A stretch of DNA of 64,000 nucleotides. Origin: an uncultured Solobacterium sp. (GTDB taxonomy: Bacteria > Bacillota_I > Bacilli_A > Erysipelotrichales > Erysipelotrichaceae). The stretch lies in the NCBI GenBank assembly GCA_900552125.1, contig URYK01000003.1, forward strand, positions 1 through 64,000. The letters are read 5' to 3'. Within the stretch, counting starts at the first letter, position 1. Each line of letters begins with the position of its first letter. Below the pieces are notes generated by a model, which saw only the letters and a list, made by a program, of their open reading frames with translations, ran no database searches and had not been told where the DNA came from. Of the stretch, positions 16,511 to 25,364 are shown in pieces. Made by a program: the position numbers and the translations under genes.

Positions 16511-17812
16511 ATGAAAATAGGGTTTGTTTCACTAGGCTGCAGTAAAAATTTAGTTGATAGTGAAAAGATGATGGGGATGATTCGAAGTGGAAATCATGAA
16601 CTTGTTCACAATGCAGCTGAGGCAGAGGCGATTATAATAAATACATGCGGGTTTATTAATTCTGCGAAAGAAGAAGCTATTAATACTATTTTTCAGATGG
16701 CAGAATATAAAAAACAGAATTGTAAGAAATTAATTGTAGTAGGCTGTTTAGCACAGCGATATAAGAAACAGTTAGAAGAGGAAATCCCAGAAATTGATGC
16801 GGTAATCAGTATTAAAGAATATCCTCATTTACATGAAATCTTAAAGGATTTATTAGATGGACATGATTTAGTAAGCTATGATAAATGTGAGCGTAAGGTT
16901 TCAAGTAAGCCTTGGACAGCATATTTAAAAATAGCAGAGGGCTGTAGTAATCATTGTACTTATTGTGCAATTCCATTAATTCGTGGTGATAATGTTTCTT
17001 TCCCAATTGGAAGATTAAAAAAAGAAGCTCAGGAATTAGCAGATCGTGGAGTAAAAGAGCTAGTAGTTATTGCACAAGATACTACTAAATATGGAGTAGA
17101 CCTTTATGGAAAACGTGCATTGCTGGATTTGTTAAAAGAGCTTCATACGATTGAAGGTTTCCATTGGATTCGTATTTTATATATGTATCCAGATGAAATT
17201 GATGATGAATTGATTGAAGGAATGGCAAAACTGCCTAAGGTTCTTCCATATTTTGATATTCCAATGCAGCATGCATCTAATAAAATGTTAAAGTTAATGA
17301 ATCGAAGAGGTACGAAAGAAGAAGTTTTAGGCTTAGTAGATAAAATTCGTTCTACCTTTACGTATCCAACACTGCGTACCACTTTTATCGTAGGATTCCC
17401 TAATGAAGATGAGAGTGATTTTCAGGAATTAATGCAGTTTGTGGAAGATGTACATTGGGATCGCATGGGAGCATTCACTTATTCTCCTGAAGAAGATACA
17501 CCAGCTTTTACTATGACTGGGGCAATTGAAGAAACTGTTAAAGAAGAGCGTCTTGCAAGACTGATGAAGCGACAGGAAGAAATCTCTTTAGAAAATCAGC
17601 GTAAAATGATTGGAGAAGTAATTGAAGTTCTTGTGGAAGATCAAGAAGGATTAACTGGAGTATATCGAGGCAGAGGAGTTAGTTCTGCACCTGATGAAGT
17701 AGATGGTATCGTAATGTTTACAAGCGATCGCTTTATTGAATTTGGAAGCTTTGTGAAAGTACGTATTACGGAAGCTTTACCTCATGATTTTAAGGGTGTT
17801 GAAGTGTGTTAA
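16511..17812 (+). CDS. rimO: Ribosomal protein S12 methylthiotransferase RimO
   Basis: 433 residues with the three methylthiotransferase domains: UPF0004 (IGFVSLGCSKNLVDSE, Cys10), radical SAM with C145/C149/C152 in GCSNHCTYC, and a C-terminal TRAM domain (residues about 370-433). SLGCSKNLVDSE and the TRAM ending fit RimO rather than MiaB. It adds a methylthio group to an aspartate of ribosomal protein S12. The ATG at 16511 lies 6 bases after GAGGTG; an in-frame GTG at 16502 is less likely. Confidence 0.92.
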   Translation: MKIGFVSLGCSKNLVDSEKMMGMIRSGNHELVHNAAEAEAIIINTCGFINSAKEEAINTIFQMAEYKKQNCKKLIVVGCLAQRYKKQLEEEIPEIDAVISIKEYPHLHEILKDLLDGHDLVSYDKCERKVSSKPWTAYLKIAEGCSNHCTYCAIPLIRGDNVSFPIGRLKKEAQELADRGVKELVVIAQDTTKYGVDLYGKRALLDLLKELHTIEGFHWIRILYMYPDEIDDELIEGMAKLPKVLPYFDIPMQHASNKMLKLMNRRGTKEEVLGLVDKIRSTFTYPTLRTTFIVGFPNEDESDFQELMQFVEDVHWDRMGAFTYSPEEDTPAFTMTGAIEETVKEERLARLMKRQEEISLENQRKMIGEVIEVLVEDQEGLTGVYRGRGVSSAPDEVDGIVMFTSDRFIEFGSFVKVRITEALPHDFKGVEVC

Positions 17813-18291
17813 AAGGATTTGATCCAATTATTCCATCTGCTCCGGTTCTTATGATCTTGGGTTCAATGCCTAGTGTATCCTCATTAGAAAAGCAGGAGTA
17901 TTATGGTTATGCACATAATCGTTTCTGGAAAATCCTTCATCATGTTTATGACATGCCGATTAATGACTATGATGAAAAGAAAAAAATCTTATATGAAAAA
18001 CAGATTTTATTGTGGGATGTAATTGGTGAATGTGAACGAGAAGGAAGTTTAGATAGTGCTATACGTAATGAAAAAGTGAATGACATAGGTGCGTTAATTA
18101 TACGTTATTCAACCATAAGAAAAGTTATATGTAATGGAAAAAAGGCTTATAACTTATACCAGCGTTACTTTTCAGATATCAATATATCTTGTATTTATTT
18201 GCCTAGTACCAGCAATGCAAATCGCAGCATAAAAGAAGAAAAGCTTTTTGAATTGTGGGAACAGGAGTTAACTAAGTCAACAGTATTATAG
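17806..18291 (+). CDS. DNA-deoxyinosine (hypoxanthine) glycosylase, UDG superfamily family 6
   Basis: 161 residues. LILGSMPSVSSLEKQEYYGY near the N-terminus (here starting VLMILGSMPS) and LPSTSNANRS near residue 140 match the hypoxanthine-DNA glycosylase branch of the uracil-DNA glycosylase fold, which excises deaminated adenine. The GTG start overlaps the rimO stop by 7 bases, implying co-translation with rimO. Confidence 0.8.
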   Translation: MLKGFDPIIPSAPVLMILGSMPSVSSLEKQEYYGYAHNRFWKILHHVYDMPINDYDEKKKILYEKQILLWDVIGECEREGSLDSAIRNEKVNDIGALIIRYSTIRKVICNGKKAYNLYQRYFSDINISCIYLPSTSNANRSIKEEKLFELWEQELTKSTVL

Positions 18292-18402
18292 ATATAGATT
18301 TGCATATTTTTTGTTCGTATGTGTTATAAATTACGTATAAATATTACTATTTTTTAAACGATGTGTTATTATTAATTTATAAAAGAAGAAAGGGTGAGAT
18401 TT

Positions 18403-18732
18403 ATGGCTAAAGAAAATTCCTTTTTCAAGATGGAGATGCTTATTTTATTGATTTTAAAACAAGGGGACTGTTACGGCTATGAACTTGCGACGAAACTTAA
18501 AAAACAAACCGATGGCGTTATCGATATGAAGATGGGAACATTATATCCTATACTTTATAAACTTGCGGATGCTCAGTATGTATCAAGTGTTGATATAAGA
18601 GAAGGACGCAGAATTAAAGTTATTTATAAAATTGAGCCGAAAGGGGAAGAGCTTTTAAATCAATTGAAAGAAAAGTATCTATCTTGGGTAGATGCAATTG
18701 AAAAAGTAATCGAGAATAATAATCAAGATTAA
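18403..18732 (+). CDS. PadR family transcriptional regulator
   Basis: 109 residues, the short PadR subtype: a winged helix (MLILLILKQGDCYGYELA, GTLYPILYKL, then a basic wing) plus a single C-terminal dimerisation helix. Such regulators repress nearby or distant detoxification genes. No transporter gene is adjacent, so its target is unknown. The ATG behind AAAGGGTGA was chosen over an in-frame GTG that lies inside the ribosome site. The nonamer ATGTGTTAT appears twice upstream and could be an operator. Confidence 0.85.
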   Translation: MAKENSFFKMEMLILLILKQGDCYGYELATKLKKQTDGVIDMKMGTLYPILYKLADAQYVSSVDIREGRRIKVIYKIEPKGEELLNQLKEKYLSWVDAIEKVIENNNQD

Positions 18733-18740
18733 GGAATAAG

Positions 18741-18772
18741 AAAGTCAATGTATATAAGCATTGGCTTTTTAT
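18741..18772 (+). terminator. Terminator after padR-like gene
   Basis: A 10-bp stem AAAGTCAATG/CATTGGCTTT is followed by TTTT. Confidence 0.85.
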
Positions 18773-18840
18773 TATAAAAACTACTATGTCAAAGATAAAA
18801 TAATAAGTTATAATTTAATTATACAAAAGAGGAGGTTTCT

Positions 18841-19722
18841 ATGTATTTAGTAATTGATGTAGGCGGTACAGCAATTAAGTATTGTTATATGGATCAAGAT
18901 GGCGGAATGTATGATAAAGCACAAATTTCAACAAATAGCATACATAGTCTTGAAGAATTTATACAGACAATTCAAACAATTTATCATTCTTCTACATATA
19001 GAATAGAGGGGATAGCACTTTCCTGTCCTGGAGTTATTGATGCAGATAAAGGAATCATAAAGGTAGTTGTGACTATTCCATATCTTCATGGAGTATGTCT
19101 TGTTAAGGAAATATCTGAAGCATGTGACAATGTGAAAGTTACCATAGAGAATGATGGTAAATGTGCTGGGCTAGCAGAAGTATGGAAAGGAAATGCGAAG
19201 GATTTTAATGATTCCATTGTGATAGTATTTGGGACAGGTATAGGGAGTGCAGTTATAAAAGATAAACGTATTCATTCTGGGCATAATTTATTTGCGGGAG
19301 AAATAAGTACGATTATTGTTGATTATGATGTTAAAAATAAAAAAGTTATAGAGTGGTCTGATATTGCATCTACAAAAGCATTGTGCCAAATGGGAGCGAA
19401 GGTGCTAGGATTAGATAAAATGGACGGTAAAGTATTTTTTGAATATGCTAAAAAAGGTAATGAAAGAATTCTTCAGGTTTTAGATGAGGCTGCATTTCAA
19501 ATCGCAATACAGTTATATAATATGCAATATCTTTATGATCCAGGCATTATCTGCATTGGGGGAGGTATTTCCAAACAGCCTTTATTTATTAATAAAATCA
19601 AAGAAGCAGTTCATAAAATCAATATAGAGACAAATCCGCTGATTGTGCCAAATGTAGAGGTATGTAAGTTTTATAATGATGCAAATCTGATAGGAGCACT
19701 TTATAATTTTATGATAAGGTAA
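18841..19722 (+). CDS. ROK family sugar kinase/regulator-like protein
   Basis: 293 residues with no N-terminal HTH, so an enzyme rather than a NagC-type repressor. Phosphate-binding segments VIDVGGTAIKYC and FGTGIGSAVI are present, END is at the expected catalytic-aspartate site (ENDGKCAGLAE), and ICIGGGIS forms the adenosine site. The zinc-binding CxCGxxGC motif of many ROK kinases is not present. Substrate could be glucose, fructose or an amino sugar. Start ATG follows GAGGAGG; flanked by terminators. Confidence 0.85.
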   Translation: MYLVIDVGGTAIKYCYMDQDGGMYDKAQISTNSIHSLEEFIQTIQTIYHSSTYRIEGIALSCPGVIDADKGIIKVVVTIPYLHGVCLVKEISEACDNVKVTIENDGKCAGLAEVWKGNAKDFNDSIVIVFGTGIGSAVIKDKRIHSGHNLFAGEISTIIVDYDVKNKKVIEWSDIASTKALCQMGAKVLGLDKMDGKVFFEYAKKGNERILQVLDEAAFQIAIQLYNMQYLYDPGIICIGGGISKQPLFINKIKEAVHKINIETNPLIVPNVEVCKFYNDANLIGALYNFMIR

Positions 19723-19747
19723 AGTCTAGTTAAGCTAGGCTTTTTCT
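19721..19747 (+). terminator. Terminator after ROK gene
   Basis: AAAGTCTAG (19721-19729) pairs with CTAGGCTTT (19735-19743) around a 5-base loop, followed by T. Confidence 0.8.
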
Positions 19748-19802
19748 TTACTATAATAAAAAACCTCTAAACATGATGTTTAAAGGTTTATAAACAAAAA
19801 AA

Positions 19803-19878
19803 TGGTGACTCCTCAGGGAATCGAACCCTGGACCCACTGATTAAGAGTCAGTTGCTCTGCCAGCTGAGCTAAGGAGTC
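19803..19878 (-). tRNA. trnK: tRNA-Lys, anticodon CTT
   Basis: On the minus strand the 76-base cloverleaf starts GACTCCTTAGCTCAGCTGG, has anticodon arm ACTGA-CTCTTAA-TCAGT giving anticodon CTT, a GGTTCGATTCC T-arm, the 7-bp acceptor stem GACTCCT/AGGAGTC and an encoded CCA. It reads AAG codons. It is a single tRNA rather than part of an array. Confidence 0.97.
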
Positions 19879-20079
19879 ATTGTTAACTTGCTCAATTATG
19901 ATACCAAAAGTATGACAAAAATGCAATAGAAAATTGATAAAAAATGAAAACGGATTCTTATATATAGTAGGAAATGTGATGAAGAAAAGAAGAATTATGT
20001 GATTATGATGGTATCTTGATAGTATGCTAGAAAGAAAAAATTTTTTGTTATATAATGAATAAAAAGGAAGTTGATATCT
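19879..20079. other. Intergenic region between tRNA-Lys and the next gene
   Basis: This AT-rich gap holds no gene. It should contain the tRNA promoter on the minus strand. On the plus strand TATAAT at 20051-20056 is a good -10 for the following gene, but no convincing -35 was found at 16-18 bases. Confidence 0.5.
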
Positions 20080-21216
20080 ATGTTATTTAGGAAGAAGAAA
20101 AATCTGCAGCAGGAAATCGACTACCATGCGCTGGTATTGAAATATCTGCAGGATTTTTGTGAAATAGGGCAAATTATAGGTGATGCATTTGTATTAGAAA
20201 AAGAAGATATTTACATTTATGCAGATGTAGTTTCAGCAGATAATAATGTGGCACAGATTTTATTTCAATTACATCATGAATGGCTGACTGACGCGATAGT
20301 GGAGTCTGTTGCGGCTAGCGGGTCATCTGTACAGGAGGCGATAGCTCTAGCCTGTGAAGATTTTTGTCATAATATGTTACAGCTATATTTATGTGCATTA
20401 TCTGAAAAAGGCATAGAAACTGTTTGTGGTTTTACACAATTCCGGCATTATTTTCATGTATATAAAAATGAGATTCATGGCATAGGGAAAAGGGAAGGCC
20501 TTATAGAGAAGGATTACTGGAATCTATTAAAAAATCAGCTAATTCTTCGTCTGGGAAATAAAAAGGCATATTGGGTTAAAATATTCGCATCTAAAAACCG
20601 CTCAAATGTTATATGTGAAGTACGAGTGAATGGGGTAGAGGATGTTGAATTAAGCGAAGCTCTTCTTCCATATGCACAAAATTGGGATTGTATAGGGTCT
20701 TATCATACAGAAAAACAGAATATATTGTTTATTCAGAGCGAGGAAAGTTATGAACCTTCCGATTTTACAAGAGAAGAGATATGCCAATATACTAAAAAAG
20801 CAATTAAATGGTATGAAAAAAATGGAGATAAAGACCGGCGTAAAATTAGAGAACAGTTAATAAAATTGTGCAAAGATGATTCTTTAGCTTATGAAATTTA
20901 TTCTTTTGTACCTGAAATTTATTGTAAATATGCGTATCCTAATGTAGAATATGGAAATCATTTATATATCATTCAAAAAGATCAAAAAACAAAAGATGCT
21001 TATCAGAGTCAGCTTCAGTCTTTTGCATATATTGAAGAAACAGTTATGGAGCATTTAAAAAATAATCAGGTTAATCGCAGTGTGATTGAAGGTGTTATTC
21101 ATCATAGTGCGAATGCAAGAGCAATCAAACAGGCAATGGCACAAGGGGATCAGGCAGATGAGTTAATGATTCCTGGTATTGGTTATTATGTAAGAAATGA
21201 TTATATTATGAGATAA
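20080..21216 (+). CDS. Uncharacterised cytoplasmic protein
   Basis: 378 residues, not recognised. No signal peptide or membrane helix. The N-terminal part (1-110) is rich in aromatic and acidic residues and could be a DUF6348-like ligand domain, but I could not confirm this. The C-terminal third has a basic/helical stretch (WYEKNGDKDRRKIREQL). The ATG at 20080 was taken over TTG at 20071 because AAGGAAG is correctly spaced. It lies directly upstream of the infC leader promoter but is not part of that operon. Confidence 0.6.
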   Translation: MLFRKKKNLQQEIDYHALVLKYLQDFCEIGQIIGDAFVLEKEDIYIYADVVSADNNVAQILFQLHHEWLTDAIVESVAASGSSVQEAIALACEDFCHNMLQLYLCALSEKGIETVCGFTQFRHYFHVYKNEIHGIGKREGLIEKDYWNLLKNQLILRLGNKKAYWVKIFASKNRSNVICEVRVNGVEDVELSEALLPYAQNWDCIGSYHTEKQNILFIQSEESYEPSDFTREEICQYTKKAIKWYEKNGDKDRRKIREQLIKLCKDDSLAYEIYSFVPEIYCKYAYPNVEYGNHLYIIQKDQKTKDAYQSQLQSFAYIEETVMEHLKNNQVNRSVIEGVIHHSANARAIKQAMAQGDQADELMIPGIGYYVRNDYIMR

Positions 21217-21219
21217 TGC

Positions 21220-21248
21220 TTGACGACATACAAAATATATGGTATGCT
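21220..21248 (+). promoter_or_regulatory. Sigma-A promoter of the infC-rpmI-rplT operon
   Basis: TTGACG (21220-21225), 17-base spacer, TATGCT (21243-21248). It lies at the head of the ribosomal leader. Confidence 0.8.
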
Positions 21249-21254
21249 TAACAA

Positions 21255-21395
21255 GCAGAAAAGTTAGTGGAAAGTTAGAAGCACCCCTTCTCACCTGATG
21301 TCTGAAGGACATAGGTCAATGCTACATCATATCGAAAAAACGAAATTGTTGATGAGATATCTGAGCGGGTGCATATGAGTACCCGCTTTTCTTAT
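21255..21395 (+). promoter_or_regulatory. Ribosomal protein L20-type leader with terminator
   Basis: About 140 bases of untranslated leader precede infC. They end in a GC-rich hairpin AGCGGGT (21364-21370) with ACCCGCT (21381-21387) followed by TTTTCTT, a terminator. In Firmicutes this position carries the L20 leader, where L20 binds rRNA-like structure and causes premature termination. Several complementary segments lie upstream (for example around 21290-21360). Assignment rests on position and the terminator; the full L20-site fold was not modelled. Confidence 0.7.
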
Positions 21396-21414
21396 GGCAA
21401 CAATGGAGGTGTCT

Positions 21415-21954
21415 ATTATAAACAAGAAAGTTATTCCTAACAACGTAAACGACGATCTAGTGAATGAAAAAATCCGTTTTAAGGAAGTTATGGTCATAGA
21501 CTCTAATGGTGAAAAATTAGGGATCAAGATGCGTCGTGAAGCTTTGGAAATTGCATACGATCAGGATTTAGATTTATTGTGTGTGGCTCCAAAAGCACAA
21601 CCGCCGGTATGTAAAGTGTTGGACTACGGCAGGTATCGTTTTGAGCAACAGAAAAAAGCGAAAGAAGCCAAAAAGAAACAGCACGTTACAGAAGTCAAAC
21701 CAATTCGTCTGTCTCCGGTTATCGACAAGCATGATTTTGATACAAAAATGCGTCATGCTCGCAAATGGATAGAAGATGGAATGAAGGTTAAGGTGGACAT
21801 GCGTTTTAGAGGAAGATTGATTACTAGACTAGAAGTCGGTAAAAAAATTATGAATAGCTTCACAGAAGAAATCTCTGATATCGCAGTTATCGAAAAGAAA
21901 CCTGTTTTAGAAGGTAATACGATGTCATGCGTATTGGCACCAAAGAAGAAATAG
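21415..21954 (+). CDS. infC: Translation initiation factor IF-3
   Basis: 179 residues with the N-domain (VNEKIRFKEVMVIDSNGEKL), the lysine-rich linker around residues 75-90 (EQQKKAKEAKKKQ) and the C-domain (EVKPIRLSPVIDKHDFDTK, RFRGR). The start is placed at an ATT codon 5 bases after GGAGG (21405-21409). The in-frame ATGs at 21394 and 21403 lie before or inside the ribosome site and directly after the leader terminator. IF-3 genes often use ATT or other rare starts, which lets IF-3 repress its own translation. IF-3 keeps 30S subunits free and checks start codons. Confidence 0.93.
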   Translation: MINKKVIPNNVNDDLVNEKIRFKEVMVIDSNGEKLGIKMRREALEIAYDQDLDLLCVAPKAQPPVCKVLDYGRYRFEQQKKAKEAKKKQHVTEVKPIRLSPVIDKHDFDTKMRHARKWIEDGMKVKVDMRFRGRLITRLEVGKKIMNSFTEEISDIAVIEKKPVLEGNTMSCVLAPKKK

Positions 21955-21979
21955 TTATAAATATTAGGAGGTACTACTT

Positions 21980-22174
21980 ATGCCAAAGATGAAATCACAC
22001 AGAGGATTAGCTAAACGTGTTAAAAAAACTGGTTCTGGAAAATTGAAAAGAAGCCATGCTTATACTTCTCACCGTTTCCATGGTAAAACACAGAAACAGA
22101 AACGTCATTTAAGAAAATCAAGCACTGTACACAATACAGATTTCAAACGTATCAAACAGATGTTAGTGAAGTAA
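21980..22174 (+). CDS. rpmI: 50S ribosomal protein L35
   Basis: 64 residues, basic, matching L35 throughout ([20 protein letters not shown] at the start). It lies between infC and rplT in the universal order, with an AGGAGGT site. The protein binds 23S rRNA. Confidence 0.97.
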   Translation: MPKMKSHRGLAKRVKKTGSGKLKRSHAYTSHRFHGKTQKQKRHLRKSSTVHNTDFKRIKQMLVK

Positions 22175-22191
22175 TATAGGAGGAATACACA

Positions 22192-22554
22192 ATGGCAAGA
22201 GTAAAAGGTGGATATACAACACGTCAAAGAAGAAAGAAAATAATTAAATTAGCGAAAGGGTACTATGGAGCAAAACATATCCTTTATAAAACTGCTCATG
22301 AGCAGGTAATGCACTCTTTCAAATATGCATATAGAGATCGTAGAAATATCAAACGTGATATGCGTAAATTGTGGATTGCTCGTATCAATGCTGCAGCTAG
22401 AATGAACGATATTTCTTATTCTAGATTAATGCATGGATTAAAATTAGCAAACGTTACAATTAACCGTAAAATGCTAAGTGAAATTGCAATTCATGATCCA
22501 AAAGGATTTACAAAAATTGTTGATACTGCAAAAGCAGCATTAGAAAAAGCTTAA
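22192..22554 (+). CDS. rplT: 50S ribosomal protein L20
   Basis: 120 residues, basic, with [20 protein letters not shown] and [20 protein letters not shown] typical of L20. It is needed for early 50S assembly and in Firmicutes also represses this operon through the leader. It follows rpmI by 17 bases. Confidence 0.97.
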   Translation: MARVKGGYTTRQRRKKIIKLAKGYYGAKHILYKTAHEQVMHSFKYAYRDRRNIKRDMRKLWIARINAAARMNDISYSRLMHGLKLANVTINRKMLSEIAIHDPKGFTKIVDTAKAALEKA

Positions 22555-22567
22555 TTGAGGGAGCTTT

Positions 22568-23005
22568 ATGGATGACACACGTCATACTTTGAATGAACTT
22601 CTAGTAGATTTGTTTAATTATATTCTGTTGATTGAAGAGAAAAATCTTCGAGATCAGGGTGTAAAGCTGTCTATGACCGAGGTACATATTTTAGAAGCAA
22701 TACAGAAAAGTGAATCGAAAATGATGTCAGCTGTTGCGAAAAGCTTAATGGTTACGCAAGGGACATTGACGGTTTCTACTTCGAAGCTTGTGAAAAAAGG
22801 GTATGTAGAACGTGTTAAAGATGAGCGTGATAAGCGAATCGTGCGTCTAAAGCTTACTGATAAAGCCAATCAGGTTCTTGAAATTCATGAGAATTTCCAT
22901 GAGGAAATGATTGATAAATTATTAAACGAATTAGATCTTCATAAAGAAGTAGAATTAATTCAATCTTTACGTAATTTAATGAATTTCTTTAAAGAACGAT
23001 ATTAA
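22568..23005 (+). CDS. MarR family regulator, FabT-like
   Basis: 145 residues with a winged helix-turn-helix: SMTEVHILEAI, then TQGTLTVSTSKLVKKGYVER as recognition helix and wing, then DKRIVRLKLT. The N-terminal LFNYILLIEEKNLRDQG and the EIHENFHEEMIDKLL dimer helix resemble FabT, the acyl-ACP-sensing repressor of fatty-acid synthesis. No fab genes are in the window. It follows rplT by only 13 bases without a terminator, so it is probably co-transcribed with the ribosomal operon. Confidence 0.8.
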   Translation: MDDTRHTLNELLVDLFNYILLIEEKNLRDQGVKLSMTEVHILEAIQKSESKMMSAVAKSLMVTQGTLTVSTSKLVKKGYVERVKDERDKRIVRLKLTDKANQVLEIHENFHEEMIDKLLNELDLHKEVELIQSLRNLMNFFKERY

Positions 23006-23026
23006 CCCGTGATTACGGGTTTTTTT
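23004..23026 (+). terminator. Terminator of the infC-rpmI-rplT-marR operon
   Basis: AACCCGT/ACGGGTT stem with a GATT loop and a run of T. It starts at the last codon of the marR-like gene. Confidence 0.85.
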
Positions 23027-23075
23027 GTATATGTTTGTGATTAACTGTTATAATAATATACATAAGGGTGATGAT

Positions 23076-24359
23076 ATGAAAAGAGCATTAGTTTTAGGTG
23101 GCGGCGGAAGTAAAGGGGCTTATGAAATCGGAGTCTGGAAAGCATTGGATGAATTGGATATCCATTTTGATATAGTTGCTGGAACAAGTATCGGCGCAAT
23201 GATTGGCGCTATGTATGTTCAACAGCAATATGATCGCTGTGTTGAGTTTTGGTCAGATTTATCCGTTGATGATATTATATTAAATGGTGTCAACATAGAT
23301 ATGGACATTGAGTTAATGATGTCACAAAAAGGTAAATATAAATCATTTCTAAAGAGCTATATTCAAAACAAGGGGGCAGATATAACTCCATTTATTAATA
23401 AGTTAAAGAAATATTTTGATGCAGAGCGTTTTTTTCAGTCTGATATAGATTATGCCTGTATGTGTGTTAATTTTACAAGAAAAAAACCTCAGCCAATGTT
23501 GAAAAAAGACATGAATGCAAAAAATGCATTGGATTACATGATTGCTTCTGCATCTTGTTTTCCAGCATTTCCAATGAAAGAAATTAATGATGAGAAATTT
23601 ATTGATGGCGGATATTATGATAATGTTCCTATTAAACTAGCAAAAAGCATGGGAGCAGATGAAATAGTTGCGGTAGATTTAAAAGCGATTGGAAATAAAA
23701 AGGTTCACCATCCATTAAAGAATCTGATTTATATTGAGCCACAGGTTTCTTTAGGCAGCTTTTTATTGTTTGACCCTACACGTATTCAAAGGAATATGAC
23801 ACTTGGTTATCAGGATACAATGAAGAAATTTTATCGTTATATTGGAAGTATTTATACATTTCCATTAAAAGATCTTTCATCTATTCTAGCGTTTGAAGAA
23901 AAAATTCAGAAACAATTAGAAGATATTGATAGTTTAATGGATCGTAAATTCATGAATCGTCTTACAAAGACAGTATTTCATCATCAGGTTATTGAACAAT
24001 TCGCAAAATTTCAGGAATATGATTTTTCGTTTTTAAGAATGTTAGAACTTACAGCACAGATTTTTGAACTAGAAGATGCGGTGATCTGGAGCTTTAAAGA
24101 ATTTGTGAAACAGGTAATGCTTCATGCAAACACATATACCAGTAGTTTAGAATTGGTATTAAATGATCATTTTGATTTGAAACAAATTGCCCAATCTGTA
24201 AAAGATCAAAGAAATAAGGAAGCTGTTTGTTCAATGTACTATTATATGAAAAAAGCTGATGCATCTAATCGTAAGGAATTAGAAGCAATGGCACTATTAA
24301 TGAATGAATCTTTTATGATGGCTTATCTATTATTTGCGCTTCAAAAGATAGTATTATGA
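23076..24359 (+). CDS. Patatin-like phospholipase
   Basis: 427 residues. The patatin catalytic features are present: oxyanion loop GGGGSKGAYEIG, nucleophile motif GTSIG (Ser of GxSxG) and DGGYYDNVP with the catalytic Asp. The remaining ~200 residues are helical and not recognised. Bacterial relatives hydrolyse acyl esters of phospholipids. The start at 23076 follows AAGGGTG; the frame is open further upstream but that part overlaps the preceding terminator. No signal peptide, so it is likely cytoplasmic or peripheral. Confidence 0.88.
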   Translation: MKRALVLGGGGSKGAYEIGVWKALDELDIHFDIVAGTSIGAMIGAMYVQQQYDRCVEFWSDLSVDDIILNGVNIDMDIELMMSQKGKYKSFLKSYIQNKGADITPFINKLKKYFDAERFFQSDIDYACMCVNFTRKKPQPMLKKDMNAKNALDYMIASASCFPAFPMKEINDEKFIDGGYYDNVPIKLAKSMGADEIVAVDLKAIGNKKVHHPLKNLIYIEPQVSLGSFLLFDPTRIQRNMTLGYQDTMKKFYRYIGSIYTFPLKDLSSILAFEEKIQKQLEDIDSLMDRKFMNRLTKTVFHHQVIEQFAKFQEYDFSFLRMLELTAQIFELEDAVIWSFKEFVKQVMLHANTYTSSLELVLNDHFDLKQIAQSVKDQRNKEAVCSMYYYMKKADASNRKELEAMALLMNESFMMAYLLFALQKIVL

Positions 24360-24365
24360 TATAAG

Positions 24366-24420
24366 GTGCTATGACTTATAGGAACTGCAAATGTTCCCTA
24401 TTAGTCATAGCCTATTTTTT
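24366..24420 (+). terminator. Terminator after patatin gene
   Basis: GCTATGACT and AGTCATAGC form the outer stem of a long hairpin with an inner AGGAAC/GTTCCCT stem, followed by TTTTTT. Confidence 0.85.
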
Positions 24421-24648
24421 AAAATCGTTATATAATGGAAGTATAGGTAAAACTAGTTTTATCATTAATAAATAATGATTGAAATATCTATATGCAAATT
24501 TAAAAGGAAAGGGATTTATTTAATATAAACTAGGTATAGACCAATGGACACATTAATTTAATAATAACTATAATGATTTAATTGATGATTTTAAAAGTAT
24601 GGAGGCAGTGAAGATAATAAAACATAATAAAAGAAGGGATGGTATCAT
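24421..24648. other. AT-rich intergenic region
   Basis: No gene, repeat or structured RNA was recognised. TATAAT occurs near 24430, but its -35 is unclear. The last 20 bases hold the AAGGGATGG ribosome site of the next gene. Confidence 0.4.
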
Positions 24649-25260
24649 ATGAAAAAAAAGAAAATAATTTTAATTGCGATTGCTGTAATCTGTAGTTTTG
24701 GGATTTGTTATTCATTATATTATTTTCATATTAAAAACAATATAGTTTTTCATACTTATTATGGAGAAGTAGCCGTATTATGGGGGACTGACTTAAATGA
24801 GAAAAAAGATGAACTTTATCATATTAATAAAGGTAATTCAGATAATTATATCTGTAACCTTATTTATGATGATAATAAGATTAATCAGGTTCAGGATTTA
24901 ATAGTAGAAGTAAGTCATCATGGTATTACTGCAAAGAAAACATTTAAGTTAGTGATTGTTGATGAAGATAAACCGATAATTAAATATAATGATGAGAACA
25001 AAGTAGTAAATAAAGACTTTGATATTGAAGAATATCTGGAAGTATATGACCAAAGGCTATTTGATGATGAAATATTTTACTTAAAGAGTCAAGATGATAT
25101 TACACCAAAATATTATAATGAGGGTGGATACTATTATTATACTGAGGGAATTTACTCGAATACTTATCAATTAGAGGAAGGATTAAATAAAATTCATGTT
25201 ATTGCATGGGATGGTCATGGAAATGAAAGTGAAAAAATAATTGAACTTCAAGTGGAATAA
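24649..25260 (+). CDS. Membrane-anchored extracellular protein with Ig-like fold pattern
   Basis: 203 residues, not recognised as a named family. A lysine-rich start is followed by one hydrophobic helix (residues about 6-26) without a clear cleavage site, so it is probably an N-terminal anchor with the rest outside. Two segments (KTFKLVIVDEDKPIIKYND and IHVIAWDGHGNESEKIIELQ) look like the ends of HYR/bacterial Ig-like domains. The region is Asp/Glu/Tyr-rich. It stands alone between terminators. Confidence 0.65.
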   Translation: MKKKKIILIAIAVICSFGICYSLYYFHIKNNIVFHTYYGEVAVLWGTDLNEKKDELYHINKGNSDNYICNLIYDDNKINQVQDLIVEVSHHGITAKKTFKLVIVDEDKPIIKYNDENKVVNKDFDIEEYLEVYDQRLFDDEIFYLKSQDDITPKYYNEGGYYYYTEGIYSNTYQLEEGLNKIHVIAWDGHGNESEKIIELQVE

Positions 25261-25268
25261 AGAAAGAA

Positions 25269-25312
25269 AAGAGCTGTGAAATATCTTTTGATAAAGATAT
25301 CACAGCTCTTAT
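25269..25312 (+). terminator. Terminator of the membrane-anchored protein gene
   Basis: GAGCTGTGA pairs with TCACAGCTC, extended by ATATCTTT/AAAGATAT around a short loop, followed by TTATATT. Confidence 0.8.
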
Positions 25313-25318
25313 ATTATA

Positions 25319-25356
25319 AAACACACACTCTATTCCATAAGGAATGGTGTGTGTTT
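25319..25356 (-). terminator. Terminator of the gatZ-like gene (minus strand)
   Basis: Read on the minus strand, an ACACACC...ATTCC stem with GGAAT...GTGTGTGT closes a TTAT loop and is followed by TTTTAT. Confidence 0.8.
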
Positions 25357-25364
25357 AGTAATAT

